Origin: Paenibacillus wulumuqiensis
GTDB taxonomy: Bacteria > Bacillota > Bacilli > Paenibacillales > Paenibacillaceae
Assembly: GCF_000971965.1 (NCBI RefSeq)
Contig: NZ_KQ040795.1
Span: forward strand, 62,001 to 126,000
Length of the DNA: 64,000 nt
Reading direction: 5' to 3'
The translations under genes were made by a program, and so were the position numbers. Of this stretch, positions 32,920 to 41,912 are shown one piece after another (within the stretch, counting starts at the first letter, position 1; each line of letters starts with the position of its first letter). The notes beneath the pieces are model-generated. The model saw nothing but the letters and a program-made list of their open reading frames with translations. It was not told the origin of the DNA and searched no databases.

Positions 32920-35900
32920 TCAGTCGTCTTCTCCCAGCAGATCGACACTGATAAAGTCTTCATTCACCTGCATTTGAACGGCATGCAGCCCGTTTTTCTT
33001 GAGTGCCGACTGAATCACCTGTTCATTGTGGCCGGCGATCACCACATCGGTCGTATGATTACCGCTCTGGATCAGGGCCATCCCCAGCTCTTTCATGCGC
33101 TCGACGGTAAATGGCTTTTGCAGATACTTTTCATTCGGCTTCTCAGCAAAATCCCCCGGCTGGTCCAGCGCTGACGAGATAATGACCGGCACATGGCGGC
33201 TTGCTTCCCGGCTTTTCAGCATACTGATAAATTCCCAGCCATTGCGGGAGCCGGACAGCTGAATATCGACGATGCACAGCAGCGGCGCCTGCTCGCTCTG
33301 CTCCAGACTGAGCATGGCGGCTTCGGCGGTATGAAGCGACAGAATATCATAATGCTGCTCTTCAAAAGTCGCCCGGATCAGCCCCGACAGATTATCATCG
33401 TCCTCGATAATAACGACCTTGTTGCCAAGCTGCGGAATATGGTATTTGGGGAGCCGGACATAGAATGTACTGCCTTCGCCCAGACGGGAGTCAAACGACA
33501 CTTCTCCGCCCAGATCGCGCACAATTTCCCGCACAATCGCCAGTCCCAATCCCGTTCCACCGATCTGTCGGCGATCCGAATTATCCACCCGGTAAAATTT
33601 GCCGAACATTTTGTCCCTGGCTTCATCCGGTATGCCGAGTCCGTAATCCTGCACCTCCGCGATCCAGTCGGCTCCTCCATCGCTAATACGCACATCAATC
33701 AGCGGCTGACCTGGTGAATACTTGACCGCATTGCTGATCAGATTATGCATCACCTGGGTAATCCGATCCGTATCGCCTTCCACAAAGCAGGACGCTGCCG
33801 GCAGCTCGATCCGTACCTGATGCTCCTGCTTGCCATCCCACTGTCTGGCCACATCATGTACGACCGTTCTCAGGTCAAATGGCACCCGTGTATAACTCTG
33901 CTTGCCGGATTCCATCCGCTGCAGATCCAGAAAATCACTGATCAGATTGGAGAGCCGGTTCGCCTCGCGATGGATGGTCTCCATATACTTGCGTGATTTC
34001 TCCGGCTTTACTTCGCGGTGCAGCAGAATCTCCACAAAACCGAGAATGCTCGCCAGCGGCGTGCGCAGCTCATGGGAGACGATGCTGACAAATTCATTTT
34101 TCATCTGATCCGCCTGTTCTTCCTCGGTACGGTCACGGAAGACGAGCAGATAATATTCCTTCATATCTACGCCTGTAATCGTATTGATATACAGCTCCAG
34201 ATAATAGATCGAGCCGTCACGTCCCTGGAGCGAGAACTGGGTCTTCCAGTCCTCGGCAGGACTCAGAATGGCCTGCTGAATCTGCTCGCTCAGATTCTCC
34301 GTATTCACGCTGTGGGTATCCAGATAATCGCCGAGAGATGTGATGCTCGCACCGGTCTTCAGATCCGGCAGCACCTGGCTCACCTGCTTATTGGAAAAGG
34401 ACACCGTCCCTTCCCGATCGCACAATACGAGTCCTTCATGCAGCGAATCAATGATCTCCTGAATAGCGTCACGCTGCTGCCGGATCATCAGCTTCTCCAC
34501 TTCCAGCTCGGCATTCAGCTCTTCCAGCCGGATGCTCTGCTTGAGACGTTCTTCTCCGGCCAGCTGGGCCTGATACGCCATGCCGAACTGGTTGATCAGT
34601 CCCTCTGTCAGCATCTTGTCGTGAATCTGTACAGCTGCACTGCCATAGCTGGTAAGCAGCAGAAATCCGATCACCTGCAGCTGATCGTCATACAGCGGAT
34701 AGTAGTGGTCGTCGGCACGCTCGTATCCGCGGTGGATGCCTCGTTCTTCCCCGCTCAGCACCCGACTGCGTACGATCGGCTTCTTTTCTTCTACAACCTG
34801 TAGAGCCGGTCCGAACAACGCGGTTCCGGCAGTCTGCTCCATATCTCCCGGCCATCCAATGGCATGAATGGCATGAAAAGTCGAATCTTCCTGCTCCGAT
34901 TGAATAACAAGCATCAGTGCATCGTGATGCGTGGCCTGCAGCAGTGCCCGCAGACTGTTCTCCAGAAATTCATTCATCGTCGTAAAGCCTGTCAGCTTTT
35001 CCTGATACGAGTTAATCAGCTGCAGCTGGCGCTCCCGGTCCGTCAGTTTCGCCAGAATGACTTCCTGCTCATGCTGCTGCACCAGAATTTCTTCATTTTG
35101 CGCTTCCAGCTCATCATGCTGTTCGGCCAGCTGACGCAGATTTCTTTCCAATTCCTGATGACGCTCTCTCAACTGATCGTTCATATGGTTAATGCCATCC
35201 ATCAGTTCGCCGATCTCATCGTCATTAATGCGATGATCCATCCGCACATCTTCACCCTGACTGATGCGCCGGACAGCGGATTCCATCTCTACGACCGGTT
35301 TGACGATCAATTCACGCAGATAGCGAATCAGCAGCAGCGCTGCACCCAATCCCAATACGATAAACACGAGCGGGATAAACAGCACCAGCGAATTGAGCTG
35401 CTGACTCTGCTGCATCAGCAGATTGACTTGATCCCGTTCACTGGTAATCAGCTGCTCCATTTCTTCATTAACGATCCCGACCAGCGCGGTCGTCGTCTGG
35501 GACATGCTCTCAATCTCCGTCTGGCTGTCTTCCTGCTTCATCTGCTGAATGGCTGGAAAGTAACTGAAATACTCTTCGCTGTGCTGCACCAGCTCATCCA
35601 GCTGCTGTGCCATACTGGTCGTATGGCTGAGCTGTGTACGATAATCCTCCAGTTCACTCCGGAAGCTGTCCCGATCGGTACGGGCAGCCGTCAGAAAGTC
35701 TTGCCGGCCATACGCCAGGTACGCACGGAAATTCGATACTGTGGAACGATAATCTTCGCCCATTTTCTGCAGCCGATTCTGCTGATCCAGATGATAATTG
35801 ATCTGACCCGTAATCTGGGAGACCTGCTGCTTAAACGTCCACTCCACAGCAAATACGATCAATCCGAAAATCAAAAAAACGACAATCGTCCACCGGGCAA

Positions 35901-35931
35901 TTCGGCGTGCCAATCCCCCGCGGCCCTGCAT
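32920..35931 (-). CDS. Hybrid sensor histidine kinase (HAMP-GAF-PAS-REC)
   Basis: A 1003-residue kinase. Transmembrane helices (about 13-33 and 182-203) flank a roughly 150-residue helical extracellular sensor. HAMP, a long coiled coil (about 255-315), a GAF-like domain (about 315-460) and a PAS domain (about 500-610) follow, then HisKA (FVSIVSHELRTPLASILGF), HATPase (NLISNAVKYSPG, GGTGLGLAIVREIV) and a receiver (VVIIEDDDNL, Asp in LLCIVDIQLSG). A final segment of about 45 residues follows the receiver. ATG 35931 shares one base with the stop of the response regulator gene. It heads a phosphorelay whose HPt partner is encoded next. Confidence 0.9.
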   Translation of the reverse strand: MQGRGGLARRIARWTIVVFLIFGLIVFAVEWTFKQQVSQITGQINYHLDQQNRLQKMGEDYRSTVSNFRAYLAYGRQDFLTAARTDRDSFRSELEDYRTQLSHTTSMAQQLDELVQHSEEYFSYFPAIQQMKQEDSQTEIESMSQTTTALVGIVNEEMEQLITSERDQVNLLMQQSQQLNSLVLFIPLVFIVLGLGAALLLIRYLRELIVKPVVEMESAVRRISQGEDVRMDHRINDDEIGELMDGINHMNDQLRERHQELERNLRQLAEQHDELEAQNEEILVQQHEQEVILAKLTDRERQLQLINSYQEKLTGFTTMNEFLENSLRALLQATHHDALMLVIQSEQEDSTFHAIHAIGWPGDMEQTAGTALFGPALQVVEEKKPIVRSRVLSGEERGIHRGYERADDHYYPLYDDQLQVIGFLLLTSYGSAAVQIHDKMLTEGLINQFGMAYQAQLAGEERLKQSIRLEELNAELEVEKLMIRQQRDAIQEIIDSLHEGLVLCDREGTVSFSNKQVSQVLPDLKTGASITSLGDYLDTHSVNTENLSEQIQQAILSPAEDWKTQFSLQGRDGSIYYLELYINTITGVDMKEYYLLVFRDRTEEEQADQMKNEFVSIVSHELRTPLASILGFVEILLHREVKPEKSRKYMETIHREANRLSNLISDFLDLQRMESGKQSYTRVPFDLRTVVHDVARQWDGKQEHQVRIELPAASCFVEGDTDRITQVMHNLISNAVKYSPGQPLIDVRISDGGADWIAEVQDYGLGIPDEARDKMFGKFYRVDNSDRRQIGGTGLGLAIVREIVRDLGGEVSFDSRLGEGSTFYVRLPKYHIPQLGNKVVIIEDDDNLSGLIRATFEEQHYDILSLHTAEAAMLSLEQSEQAPLLCIVDIQLSGSRNGWEFISMLKSREASRHVPVIISSALDQPGDFAEKPNEKYLQKPFTVERMKELGMALIQSGNHTTDVVIAGHNEQVIQSALKKNGLHAVQMQVNEDFISVDLLGEDD

Positions 35932-36323
35932 CAGTCACTCCCCACAGCGTCAGACAGCAGTTCCTCTACCGCATCCAGCAGCTGCAGCGGACTGAATGGC
36001 TTGGAAATGTACAGTGTAACCCCGGCCTGTTCTGCCCGAATCCGGTCTTTCTCCTGTGCCTTGGCAGTCAGCAGAATGACCGGCTTGTCCATATTGACAT
36101 TATCGCTGGCACGCAGCCATTCGCACACTTCGATCCCTGTCGCTTCCGGCATCATGTAATCGAGAATAATCAGGTCATATGGCTCCTCAGCCAGCTTCTC
36201 CCGTGCAAGTCCTCCATCTTCGGCTTCTGTGACCTGATACCCTTCGTCTTCAAGTGTCTCCAGCAGCAGGAATCGCAGCGCAGGCTCATCCTCGGCAATT
36301 AAAATACGAAATGATGACATCAT
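35931..36323 (-). CDS. Stand-alone receiver-domain response regulator
   Basis: A 130-residue CheY-like receiver without an output domain: acidic pair in LIAEDEPALRF, phosphoacceptor Asp in LIILDYMMPEATG, Thr in VILLTAKAQEKDR and Lys in ISKPFSPLQLLDAVEELL. GGGAGGA precedes two adjacent ATGs (36323 and 36320); either may be used. It is the first gene of the six-gene signalling and polysaccharide operon and overlaps the kinase gene by one base (TGATG). It probably carries phosphate within the relay or acts by protein contact. Confidence 0.9.
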   Translation of the reverse strand: MMSSFRILIAEDEPALRFLLLETLEDEGYQVTEAEDGGLAREKLAEEPYDLIILDYMMPEATGIEVCEWLRASDNVNMDKPVILLTAKAQEKDRIRAEQAGVTLYISKPFSPLQLLDAVEELLSDAVGSD

Positions 36324-36909
36324 CTATTCCTCCCTGTATATTGAATATGGTGAAATGTACATTTTACTGCCTAATCATAATTAACAATAAATGGACTAAT
36401 TTAAAAACAATAGTAATTTAATCTTACCACAATCGTATCCATCTGCTGCCCTCTGTCTCTGGAATGACTTACTTCGGATACATTCACTTCCGTGTCGCTG
36501 CAAGTATCGGAAAGTATGTTCTGCTCAATCAGCGATGGACAAAAGGATAGACTTCCAATTTTATGTCGGTCACAACGTCAAATATGCAAATAGGTCCTAA
36601 AGCTTAATCTGCAAGTTCCTTCCAGTATAGATCTGTTAGAGAAAGAATCAGCGGCTATAATGGATATACGGATGCCCGGCTTATGTGGATTGGCCCGGTG
36701 TTACATGTTCTGCTGCCAGTAATCATTTTCGGTAGATGTTCACGTTTGTTGGACTGTTGCAATGCGATTGATCACCAACCTATGATATAATTAAGAGAGT
36801 ATTTCGCTTTGTATTTGGTATAGCTGAAAGCACGCCGTTTCATTCAGCATGATGGCTGTGCAGCAGCATATTGTATATTCACAAAATAACTTACACCCAG
36901 GAGAGGGGT
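36324..36909. other. Divergent intergenic region
   Basis: This gap must contain the promoter of the six-gene operon and that of the ccdC-like gene. The first 100 bases beside the operon are AT-rich. I could not fix a promoter: a minus-strand TTGTTA/TAAAAT pair near 36375-36395 has only 15-base spacing. No other gene or repeat is apparent. Confidence 0.35.
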
Positions 36910-37422
36910 TTGTCCTTTATCATGTTACAATTCAGTCCCTCCTTTTTACAGATAGGCTCTACCGTCGGTCTGCTCGTTATCGCCCTGACCGCCATTCTCG
37001 TACGTTCCCGAACGAACCACCGACCGGTTAATGTCAAAAAGATTCTGATTCCGCCGCTTGGCATGAGCACCGGATTTTTCATGTTTGTTGTGCCTGACTT
37101 CCGTGTATCCTGGCTGTGGGCGCTCGGTGCGTTCATCGTCGGCTGGTTCATCTTCTCGTATCCGCTGATTCGCGGTACCCGGTTCGAGCATAACGGCACC
37201 GATGTGGTTGTACAGCGTTCCAAAAGCTTCCTGTTTATTCTGATCGGGCTGCTGATGATCCGTCTGCTGCTGCACCGGTTTATCGAGCATTACATTACTA
37301 TTCCGCAGACGGCGGGTGTGTTCTTTATCCTTGCTTTTGGTACCCTGCTGCACTGGCGGCTCGATATGTTCCGCAAATACCGCAAGATTACCGCAGCTGT
37401 AGATTCCGAGCCTACGGTATAA
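36910..37422 (+). CDS. CcdC-like membrane protein (DUF1453)
   Basis: About 170 residues with four to five transmembrane helices. The pattern VRSRTNHRPVNVKKILIPPLGMSTGFFMFVVP and the late HWRLDMFRKYRKI match CcdC-type DUF1453 proteins, once linked to cytochrome c maturation in Bacillus, although that role is not essential. The start is uncertain: TTG 36910 lies six bases after AGGAG, while ATG 36922 lies 18 bases from it. The gene stands alone, with a bidirectional terminator downstream. Confidence 0.75.
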   Translation: MSFIMLQFSPSFLQIGSTVGLLVIALTAILVRSRTNHRPVNVKKILIPPLGMSTGFFMFVVPDFRVSWLWALGAFIVGWFIFSYPLIRGTRFEHNGTDVVVQRSKSFLFILIGLLMIRLLLHRFIEHYITIPQTAGVFFILAFGTLLHWRLDMFRKYRKITAAVDSEPTV

Positions 37423-37527
37423 ATAAAATCGGGATGCTACATCGAGTGTTTTCGCAAAGATGTATAAGTACCTTTGATGCTCATCCTTTTAATCTTCCGT
37501 GTCTCTGTCAGCAGCACATATAACAGC

Positions 37528-37566
37528 AAAAAAGCTAACCGCCTGATAATGGTGGTTAGCTTTTTT
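37528..37566. terminator. Bidirectional terminator
   Basis: AAAAAAGCTAACC and GGTTAGCTTTTTT pair around a GCCTGATAATGGT-type loop, with T-runs on both strands between convergent genes. Confidence 0.85.
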
Positions 37567-37713
37567 GTTTTATTTTGTGGCTCACTTTTTCATTTTATAA
37601 ATCATGTGGCAAAGTGAGCGCTTTTACCTTTTCGTATCCCATGAGTTGGGCAATCCCTTTACCAAACGGCACCATCCTCTGCCGTCCAGCAGCATATCGA
37701 TAAGGTTGGTATT

Positions 37714-38730
37714 TTACTCTTCTGCTACTTTGACCAGCTGCTTACCCAGATTCTCGCCGGTGAACAGTCCGAGGAATGCTTCCGGAATCCGGTCGAACCC
37801 TTCGACGATATTCTCTTTGTATTTGAGCTTGCCTTCGCGAACCCATTGTCCCAGTTCCTGCAGCGCCTGTACATTCTCATCGGCATAATCGCCGACCAGG
37901 AAGCCTTTGAGCAGCACGGTGCGAGTCAGCAGCGCCGGCAGAATGCGCGGTCCCATCTCCGGATTTTCCTGATTATACAGGGAAATCTGTCCGCACAGCG
38001 GAATACGTGCATTACGGTTCAGCTGCTCGATTACCGCATCGGTAATGTCCCCGCCCACATTTTCAAAGTATACGTCGATGCCATCCGGGCATGCTTTTTG
38101 CAGCGCTTCGCGAATCGGCTGATCGGTCTTGTAGTTGATTACTTCGTCGAATCCCAGCTCTTCCTTGAGATAGCGGTTCTTCTCATCCGAACCGGAGATG
38201 CCGACCACCCGTGCGCCCTTGATCTTGCCGATCTGTCCGGCGATCATACCGACCGCACCGCCTGCACCGGATACGACCATCGTCTCGCCCGGCTGGGGAT
38301 TACCGATACGCAGTGTGCCGTAATAAGCCGTCAGTCCGGTCATGCCCAGTACACCAAGGGCTGTCGTGATCGGTGCCAGCTCCGGATCGACTTTGCGCTG
38401 ACCATTGCCATCGATGATCGCATAACGCTGCCAGCCCCAGCCGCCTGCGATAATATCGCCTTCCTTGTAGTCCGGGTGCTTGCTGCTGAGCACTTTGCCG
38501 ACCGAACCACCGGTAATCGGTTCTCCGATCTGGAATGGAGCGGCATAGGATTTGGCGTCTTTCATCCGTCCGCGCATATACGGATCGACAGATACATACA
38601 GTGTCTTCACGAGCAGCTGCCCGTCTTCCGGACTGCTCAACTCAGCCTTGTTAAACGAAAAGTTCTCCATCTCAGGTGTTCCTTGCGGACGACTCGCCAG
38701 TGCAATATATTCATTTTGTTCTTCAGCCAT
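37714..38730 (-). CDS. NADP-dependent medium-chain reductase (YfmJ-like)
   Basis: A 338-residue zinc-free MDR-family oxidoreductase of the leukotriene B4 dehydrogenase/YfmJ group. It has the segments YVSVDPYMRGRM, GMTGLTAYYGTLRIGNPQPGETMVVSGAGGAVGMIAGQ and GARVVGISGSDEK for NADP binding, and VGGDITDAVIEQLN. These enzymes reduce alpha,beta-unsaturated carbonyls or quinones. ATG 38730 follows GGAGGAAT. It has no operon partner; the yfmO/yfmP-like pair lies 3 kb away on the same strand. Confidence 0.9.
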   Translation of the reverse strand: MAEEQNEYIALASRPQGTPEMENFSFNKAELSSPEDGQLLVKTLYVSVDPYMRGRMKDAKSYAAPFQIGEPITGGSVGKVLSSKHPDYKEGDIIAGGWGWQRYAIIDGNGQRKVDPELAPITTALGVLGMTGLTAYYGTLRIGNPQPGETMVVSGAGGAVGMIAGQIGKIKGARVVGISGSDEKNRYLKEELGFDEVINYKTDQPIREALQKACPDGIDVYFENVGGDITDAVIEQLNRNARIPLCGQISLYNQENPEMGPRILPALLTRTVLLKGFLVGDYADENVQALQELGQWVREGKLKYKENIVEGFDRIPEAFLGLFTGENLGKQLVKVAEE

Positions 38731-39241
38731 AAGTAATTCCTCCCATAAATTAAGTATTCCGATCCAAAAGACTATTATGCATCATAATCTGCATGCCCGA
38801 TTGTTCTCGTCAGTGCAGCGCAATCGGCATGCCACTTCTATTATTACCCTTCTCACCTGAAATTAAGATGAAATCAGCCAATTTATCCGCCAACTCCCCG
38901 ATAAGTTTCCTGCAGCGAGATTCCAGCTTTGTAATTTCTGCTGCCGAACTTCTGTGCATGGATTTCATTTTCTCCCGCTGTCCGATTCAGCAAAGAAGGT
39001 AGATTGTTCGCCTTTTATATGTATTTTCAGATATATAAAAGGGGAAAAGGATATATTTCCATCCTATAAGTTAATTATTGTGACATATTTCCTTATTATC
39101 ATTCTGATAAAAGTATGTATAATAGTAGATATGGAAAGTTAATTAACATTCGAATTGAAGCAATCATCCTAACCAAGCACAGTATTCACCGGCACGTCCG
39201 GGAAATACTTTAATATTATGAATACAGGAGGGCTGTACAGC
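38731..39241. other. Intergenic region upstream of ldh
   Basis: The stretch contains an inverted repeat CCTTTTATAT/ATATAAAAGG (39011-39042) and a TATAAT box at 39118-39123 likely belonging to the ldh promoter; the matching -35 is poor (ATTATC), which suggests activation. TTGTGACAT near 39078 recalls half of a Rex or Fnr site, but the second half is missing. Confidence 0.35.
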
Positions 39242-40198
39242 GTGGGAAAAAAGAACAGAAAAGTAGCCATTGTCGGCGTAGGAATGGTCGGAGCGGGATG
39301 TGCCTATTCCATGATCAACCAGTCGATTGCCGATGAGATTATGATGGTGGGACGCACCCACGAGAAAGCAGTCGCTCAGGCGCTGGATCTCTCGCACTGT
39401 ATGGACTTTACGTCTCATCGAACCAAAGTGTATGCAGGCACACTGAATGACTGTGGCGATATGGATATCGTCATTATTACAGCCGGTCCCAATCCCAAGC
39501 CAGGCCAGGACCGCATGACCCTTCTGCATGAAGCTGCAATGATCGTACGCGAGATTACCGATCCGATCATGGCAAGCGGATTTGACGGTATCTTTATCAT
39601 TGCTGCCAATCCGGTTGATGTGGTCACTTACCTGACATGGCAGTACTCCGGTCTGCCAAGAGAACGCATTATTGGTACAGGTACATCCATTGACTCTTCC
39701 CGTCTCAAGACGATCCTGTCTGATGTGTTCTCGATTGATCCGCGCAGTGTACACGGCTATGTACTCGGCGAGCATGGTGAATCCCAATTTGTCGCCTGGT
39801 CGCATGTCACAATCGGCGGCAAGCCGCTGCTGCATATTATGGAACAGCATGCCCAGCGCTTCCCTGAACTCAGTCTCGACGATGTGGCACTCAAGACACG
39901 GGATGCTGGCTGGGAGATCTTCACTCGCAAAGGCCATACCCAGTTCGGCATCGGCAACGCACTCGCCCATATCGCCCGCTCGATTCTGTATGATGAGCAC
40001 CGGATTATTGCGGTATCTGCGATCCTCGACGGCGAGTATGGTGAACAAAATGTATGTGCAGGCGTACCTGCCATCATTTCCGGAGAAGGTATCCAGGAAA
40101 TCATTGAACTGCGCCTGGAAGAACAGGAACAGCGTCAATTCCATCATTCCTGCCAGGTGATCCGCTCTGCCATTGAGCAGGTACAGGTAATGGTGTAA
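39242..40198 (+). CDS. ldh: L-lactate dehydrogenase family protein
   Basis: A 318-residue NAD-dependent 2-hydroxyacid dehydrogenase of the LDH/MDH family. The Rossmann motif GVGMVGAGCAYS is near the start, Arg91 lies in the mobile loop, Arg154 in DSSRLKTIL binds the carboxylate, and His178 in GEHGES is catalytic. Overall it follows Bacillus L-lactate dehydrogenase closely. The loop residue that is Gln in lactate and Arg in malate dehydrogenases is Pro85 here (AGPNPKPG), so the substrate may differ. GTG 39242 lies nine bases after AGGAGGG; the ATG at 39218 precedes it. It is monocistronic, with a strong terminator. Confidence 0.85.
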   Translation: MGKKNRKVAIVGVGMVGAGCAYSMINQSIADEIMMVGRTHEKAVAQALDLSHCMDFTSHRTKVYAGTLNDCGDMDIVIITAGPNPKPGQDRMTLLHEAAMIVREITDPIMASGFDGIFIIAANPVDVVTYLTWQYSGLPRERIIGTGTSIDSSRLKTILSDVFSIDPRSVHGYVLGEHGESQFVAWSHVTIGGKPLLHIMEQHAQRFPELSLDDVALKTRDAGWEIFTRKGHTQFGIGNALAHIARSILYDEHRIIAVSAILDGEYGEQNVCAGVPAIISGEGIQEIIELRLEEQEQRQFHHSCQVIRSAIEQVQVMV

Positions 40199-40385
40199 TT
40201 GCACAGCGATTGAGCGCTGATATGCAGCCTATGATATGCACGAAGGCATACGCCAATATTGGATTTACAGTTAAGAATAAAGAAGCGAATATAGCATAGA
40301 ATGTAGCGATATAGGCTCACAAGACCCAGCGATTTATAGGTATTTTCTATGAACTTATAGGCAGATAGCGATCATATGGATATAT

Positions 40386-40416
40386 AGAACCCGGGTAGTT
40401 AATCCGGGTTCTTTTT
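40386..40416 (+). terminator. Intrinsic terminator downstream of ldh
   Basis: AGAACCCGG and CCGGGTTCT form a nine-base stem followed by TTTT, about 190 bases after the ldh stop. The sequence in between is AT-rich with no gene. Confidence 0.8.
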
Positions 40417-40559
40417 GTTTCAGTATCTTGCTTTCATTATTACTCTGTATCCTGCTTGGCTCAATGTTGAAGGCTGCAAGAACCATAACATTGAATAAGC
40501 TAATGGGTTGGGCTATGCTGGAATATAATCATCAACCTTTTGGAAAAGGAGATCGCACT

Positions 40560-40958
40560 GTGCATCCACTGATCAAACATTATGTATGGGTTACACTGCT
40601 AACTTCGGTCATTGTTCCTACCCTGCTCGTGATTATGGATCGAGATTCGGATACGGATCTGATTCATTTCGGCTGGGAAGACCTCATCGGAATAGTCATC
40701 TTCGCGGTGATGACCAGCTGGAGTTTTATTCTGATCGGCGGAGGTCTGTTATCTGCGCTGCTTCGTTATTTTGTGGCAAAACGTCTGGTACTGCCCCTTT
40801 TTCTGGCTATTGCACTGGTTCTATATGTAGTGTCTGTCCTCACTATATTGGACATACAACTTCTGTCGATTTATATAGCCGTATTTGGACTGTTCGATGC
40901 ACTGCTATATAGAAACAAAGATCAACGGATACAAAAAAGCACCGATACATCATCATAA
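40560..40958 (+). CDS. Small membrane protein of unknown function
   Basis: A 132-residue protein with four hydrophobic segments (about 8-28, 41-65, 68-90 and 95-113) and a polar tail. I do not recognise it. GTG 40560 follows AAAAGGAGA at normal spacing; a longer in-frame version from TTG 40428 has no ribosome binding site. The stop codon lies within the loop of a bidirectional terminator, so the gene and its terminator overlap. Confidence 0.65.
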   Translation: MHPLIKHYVWVTLLTSVIVPTLLVIMDRDSDTDLIHFGWEDLIGIVIFAVMTSWSFILIGGGLLSALLRYFVAKRLVLPLFLAIALVLYVVSVLTILDIQLLSIYIAVFGLFDALLYRNKDQRIQKSTDTSS

Positions 40959-40972
40959 TGTATCGGTGCTTT
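40933..40972. terminator. Bidirectional terminator overlapping a stop codon
   Basis: AAAGCACCGATACAT and ATGTATCGGTGCTTT are perfect 15-base arms; the minus strand gains a longer T-run. The stop codon of the upstream gene is in the loop. Confidence 0.8.
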
Positions 40973-41103
40973 GCCAGTTATCATATTCCCTTTTCAAAAA
41001 GACCAGACCAATCTCATCCGCTCAAAAGTTCCAGTCACAACGTTGTTATTTACTATTTTCATACCTTCTTATATATTCTATTACCACGTTCTTATCCGTC
41101 CTC

Positions 41104-41550
41104 TTACTTCACCGTCATGACCGGACAATGAGCATGCTGAATCACCTTGTGACTCACGCTGCCCAGGAACAGCTCGGATACCGCACTTTTCCCGCGTGTA
41201 CCCATAATGATCAGGTCCATCTGTTCCTCATTGGCCGTATCGCAAATCACGGTCGCCGGATCGCCGGTATGATAGCGTACCTCATACTGCACACCTGTCG
41301 TATCCAGATACGTACGATACGGCTCGGTCATCGCATGACCTTCTTCATCCAGACGCTCATCCACATCCACCCCGAGCGGCGGCTCCGCTACCATCATGAC
41401 CGGATTCACATGCAGCACGGTCAGACGCGGTGCGATCTGCAGCCCTTTCGCCAGCTGCACCGCATGTTCCAATGCACGCTGCGCATGCTCGGAACCATCA
41501 ACCGCCACCAGTATACGCTCATACGCTGAACTACCCTGTACTTCTGCCAT
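41104..41550 (-). CDS. Universal stress protein (UspA family)
   Basis: A 148-residue cytoplasmic UspA-fold protein. It has the opening ERILVAVDGSEHAQRALEHAV and the ATP-binding signature GTRGKSAVSELFLGSVSHKV (G-2x-G-9x-G-S) near the C-terminus, so it is likely an ATP-binding member. ATG 41550 follows GGAGGA; the ATG at 41565 forms part of that site. Such proteins accumulate under starvation, redox or energy stress. It is monocistronic. Confidence 0.92.
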   Translation of the reverse strand: MAEVQGSSAYERILVAVDGSEHAQRALEHAVQLAKGLQIAPRLTVLHVNPVMMVAEPPLGVDVDERLDEEGHAMTEPYRTYLDTTGVQYEVRYHTGDPATVICDTANEEQMDLIIMGTRGKSAVSELFLGSVSHKVIQHAHCPVMTVK

Positions 41551-41777
41551 GATCTGTTCCTCCATTTCATCTATTTGATACCTGTCAGCCCACTATATAC
41601 TCCATATACAGCCTTAACTTTTTTTCCAATGCTCCATATCCTTACTCATAGAATCTTCCTTTGGAGCTTCTTTTAATTATTTTCCAACTCTTCTTTAAAT
41701 CTCTTAACTCTTTCAGGTCTTTCAGGTCTTTAAGATCTTTTACCCTGCTCCAATCCAAGCTTCCAGCACTGAGCGGA

Positions 41778-41884
41778 GCAAAGAGAATTCTGCCAATGAC
41801 CGACATTTAAGCAGGGAGATCGACCGCCATGCGGTCATTCCAGATCTCCCTGCTTAACCGGAGGGAATGGCAGAATCTCTTTGC
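41778..41884. repeat. Large composite inverted repeat
   Basis: The outer arms GCAAAGAGAATTCTGCCA (41778-41795) and TGGCAGAATCTCTTTGC (41868-41884) match with a single inserted base. The inner arms TTAAGCAGGGAGATC (41807-41821) and its exact complement (41842-41856) match perfectly, and GACCGCCATGCGGTC lies in the centre. Together about 107 bases can fold into a nested cruciform. No T-run follows on either strand. It sits between the universal stress and MFS genes, just downstream of the latter. Confidence 0.75.
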
Positions 41885-41912
41885 GCAGCGGCTGATGCAA
41901 GCACACCCCAAA

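Noticed and set aside
34864-36159. 431-residue open frame opposite the hybrid kinase
   Set aside because: Antisense shadow; the composition is Gln/His/Leu-rich as expected from reversed codons.
36660-36692. Short frame reading MDIRMPGLCGL, resembling a receiver-domain phosphorylation site
   Set aside because: Only eleven codons match and a stop follows soon after; no other receiver motif is nearby, so chance cannot be excluded.
39078-39095. TTGTGACAT before ldh as a Rex or Fnr site
   Set aside because: Only one half-site is present; the complementary half TTCACAA or TCACA is missing.
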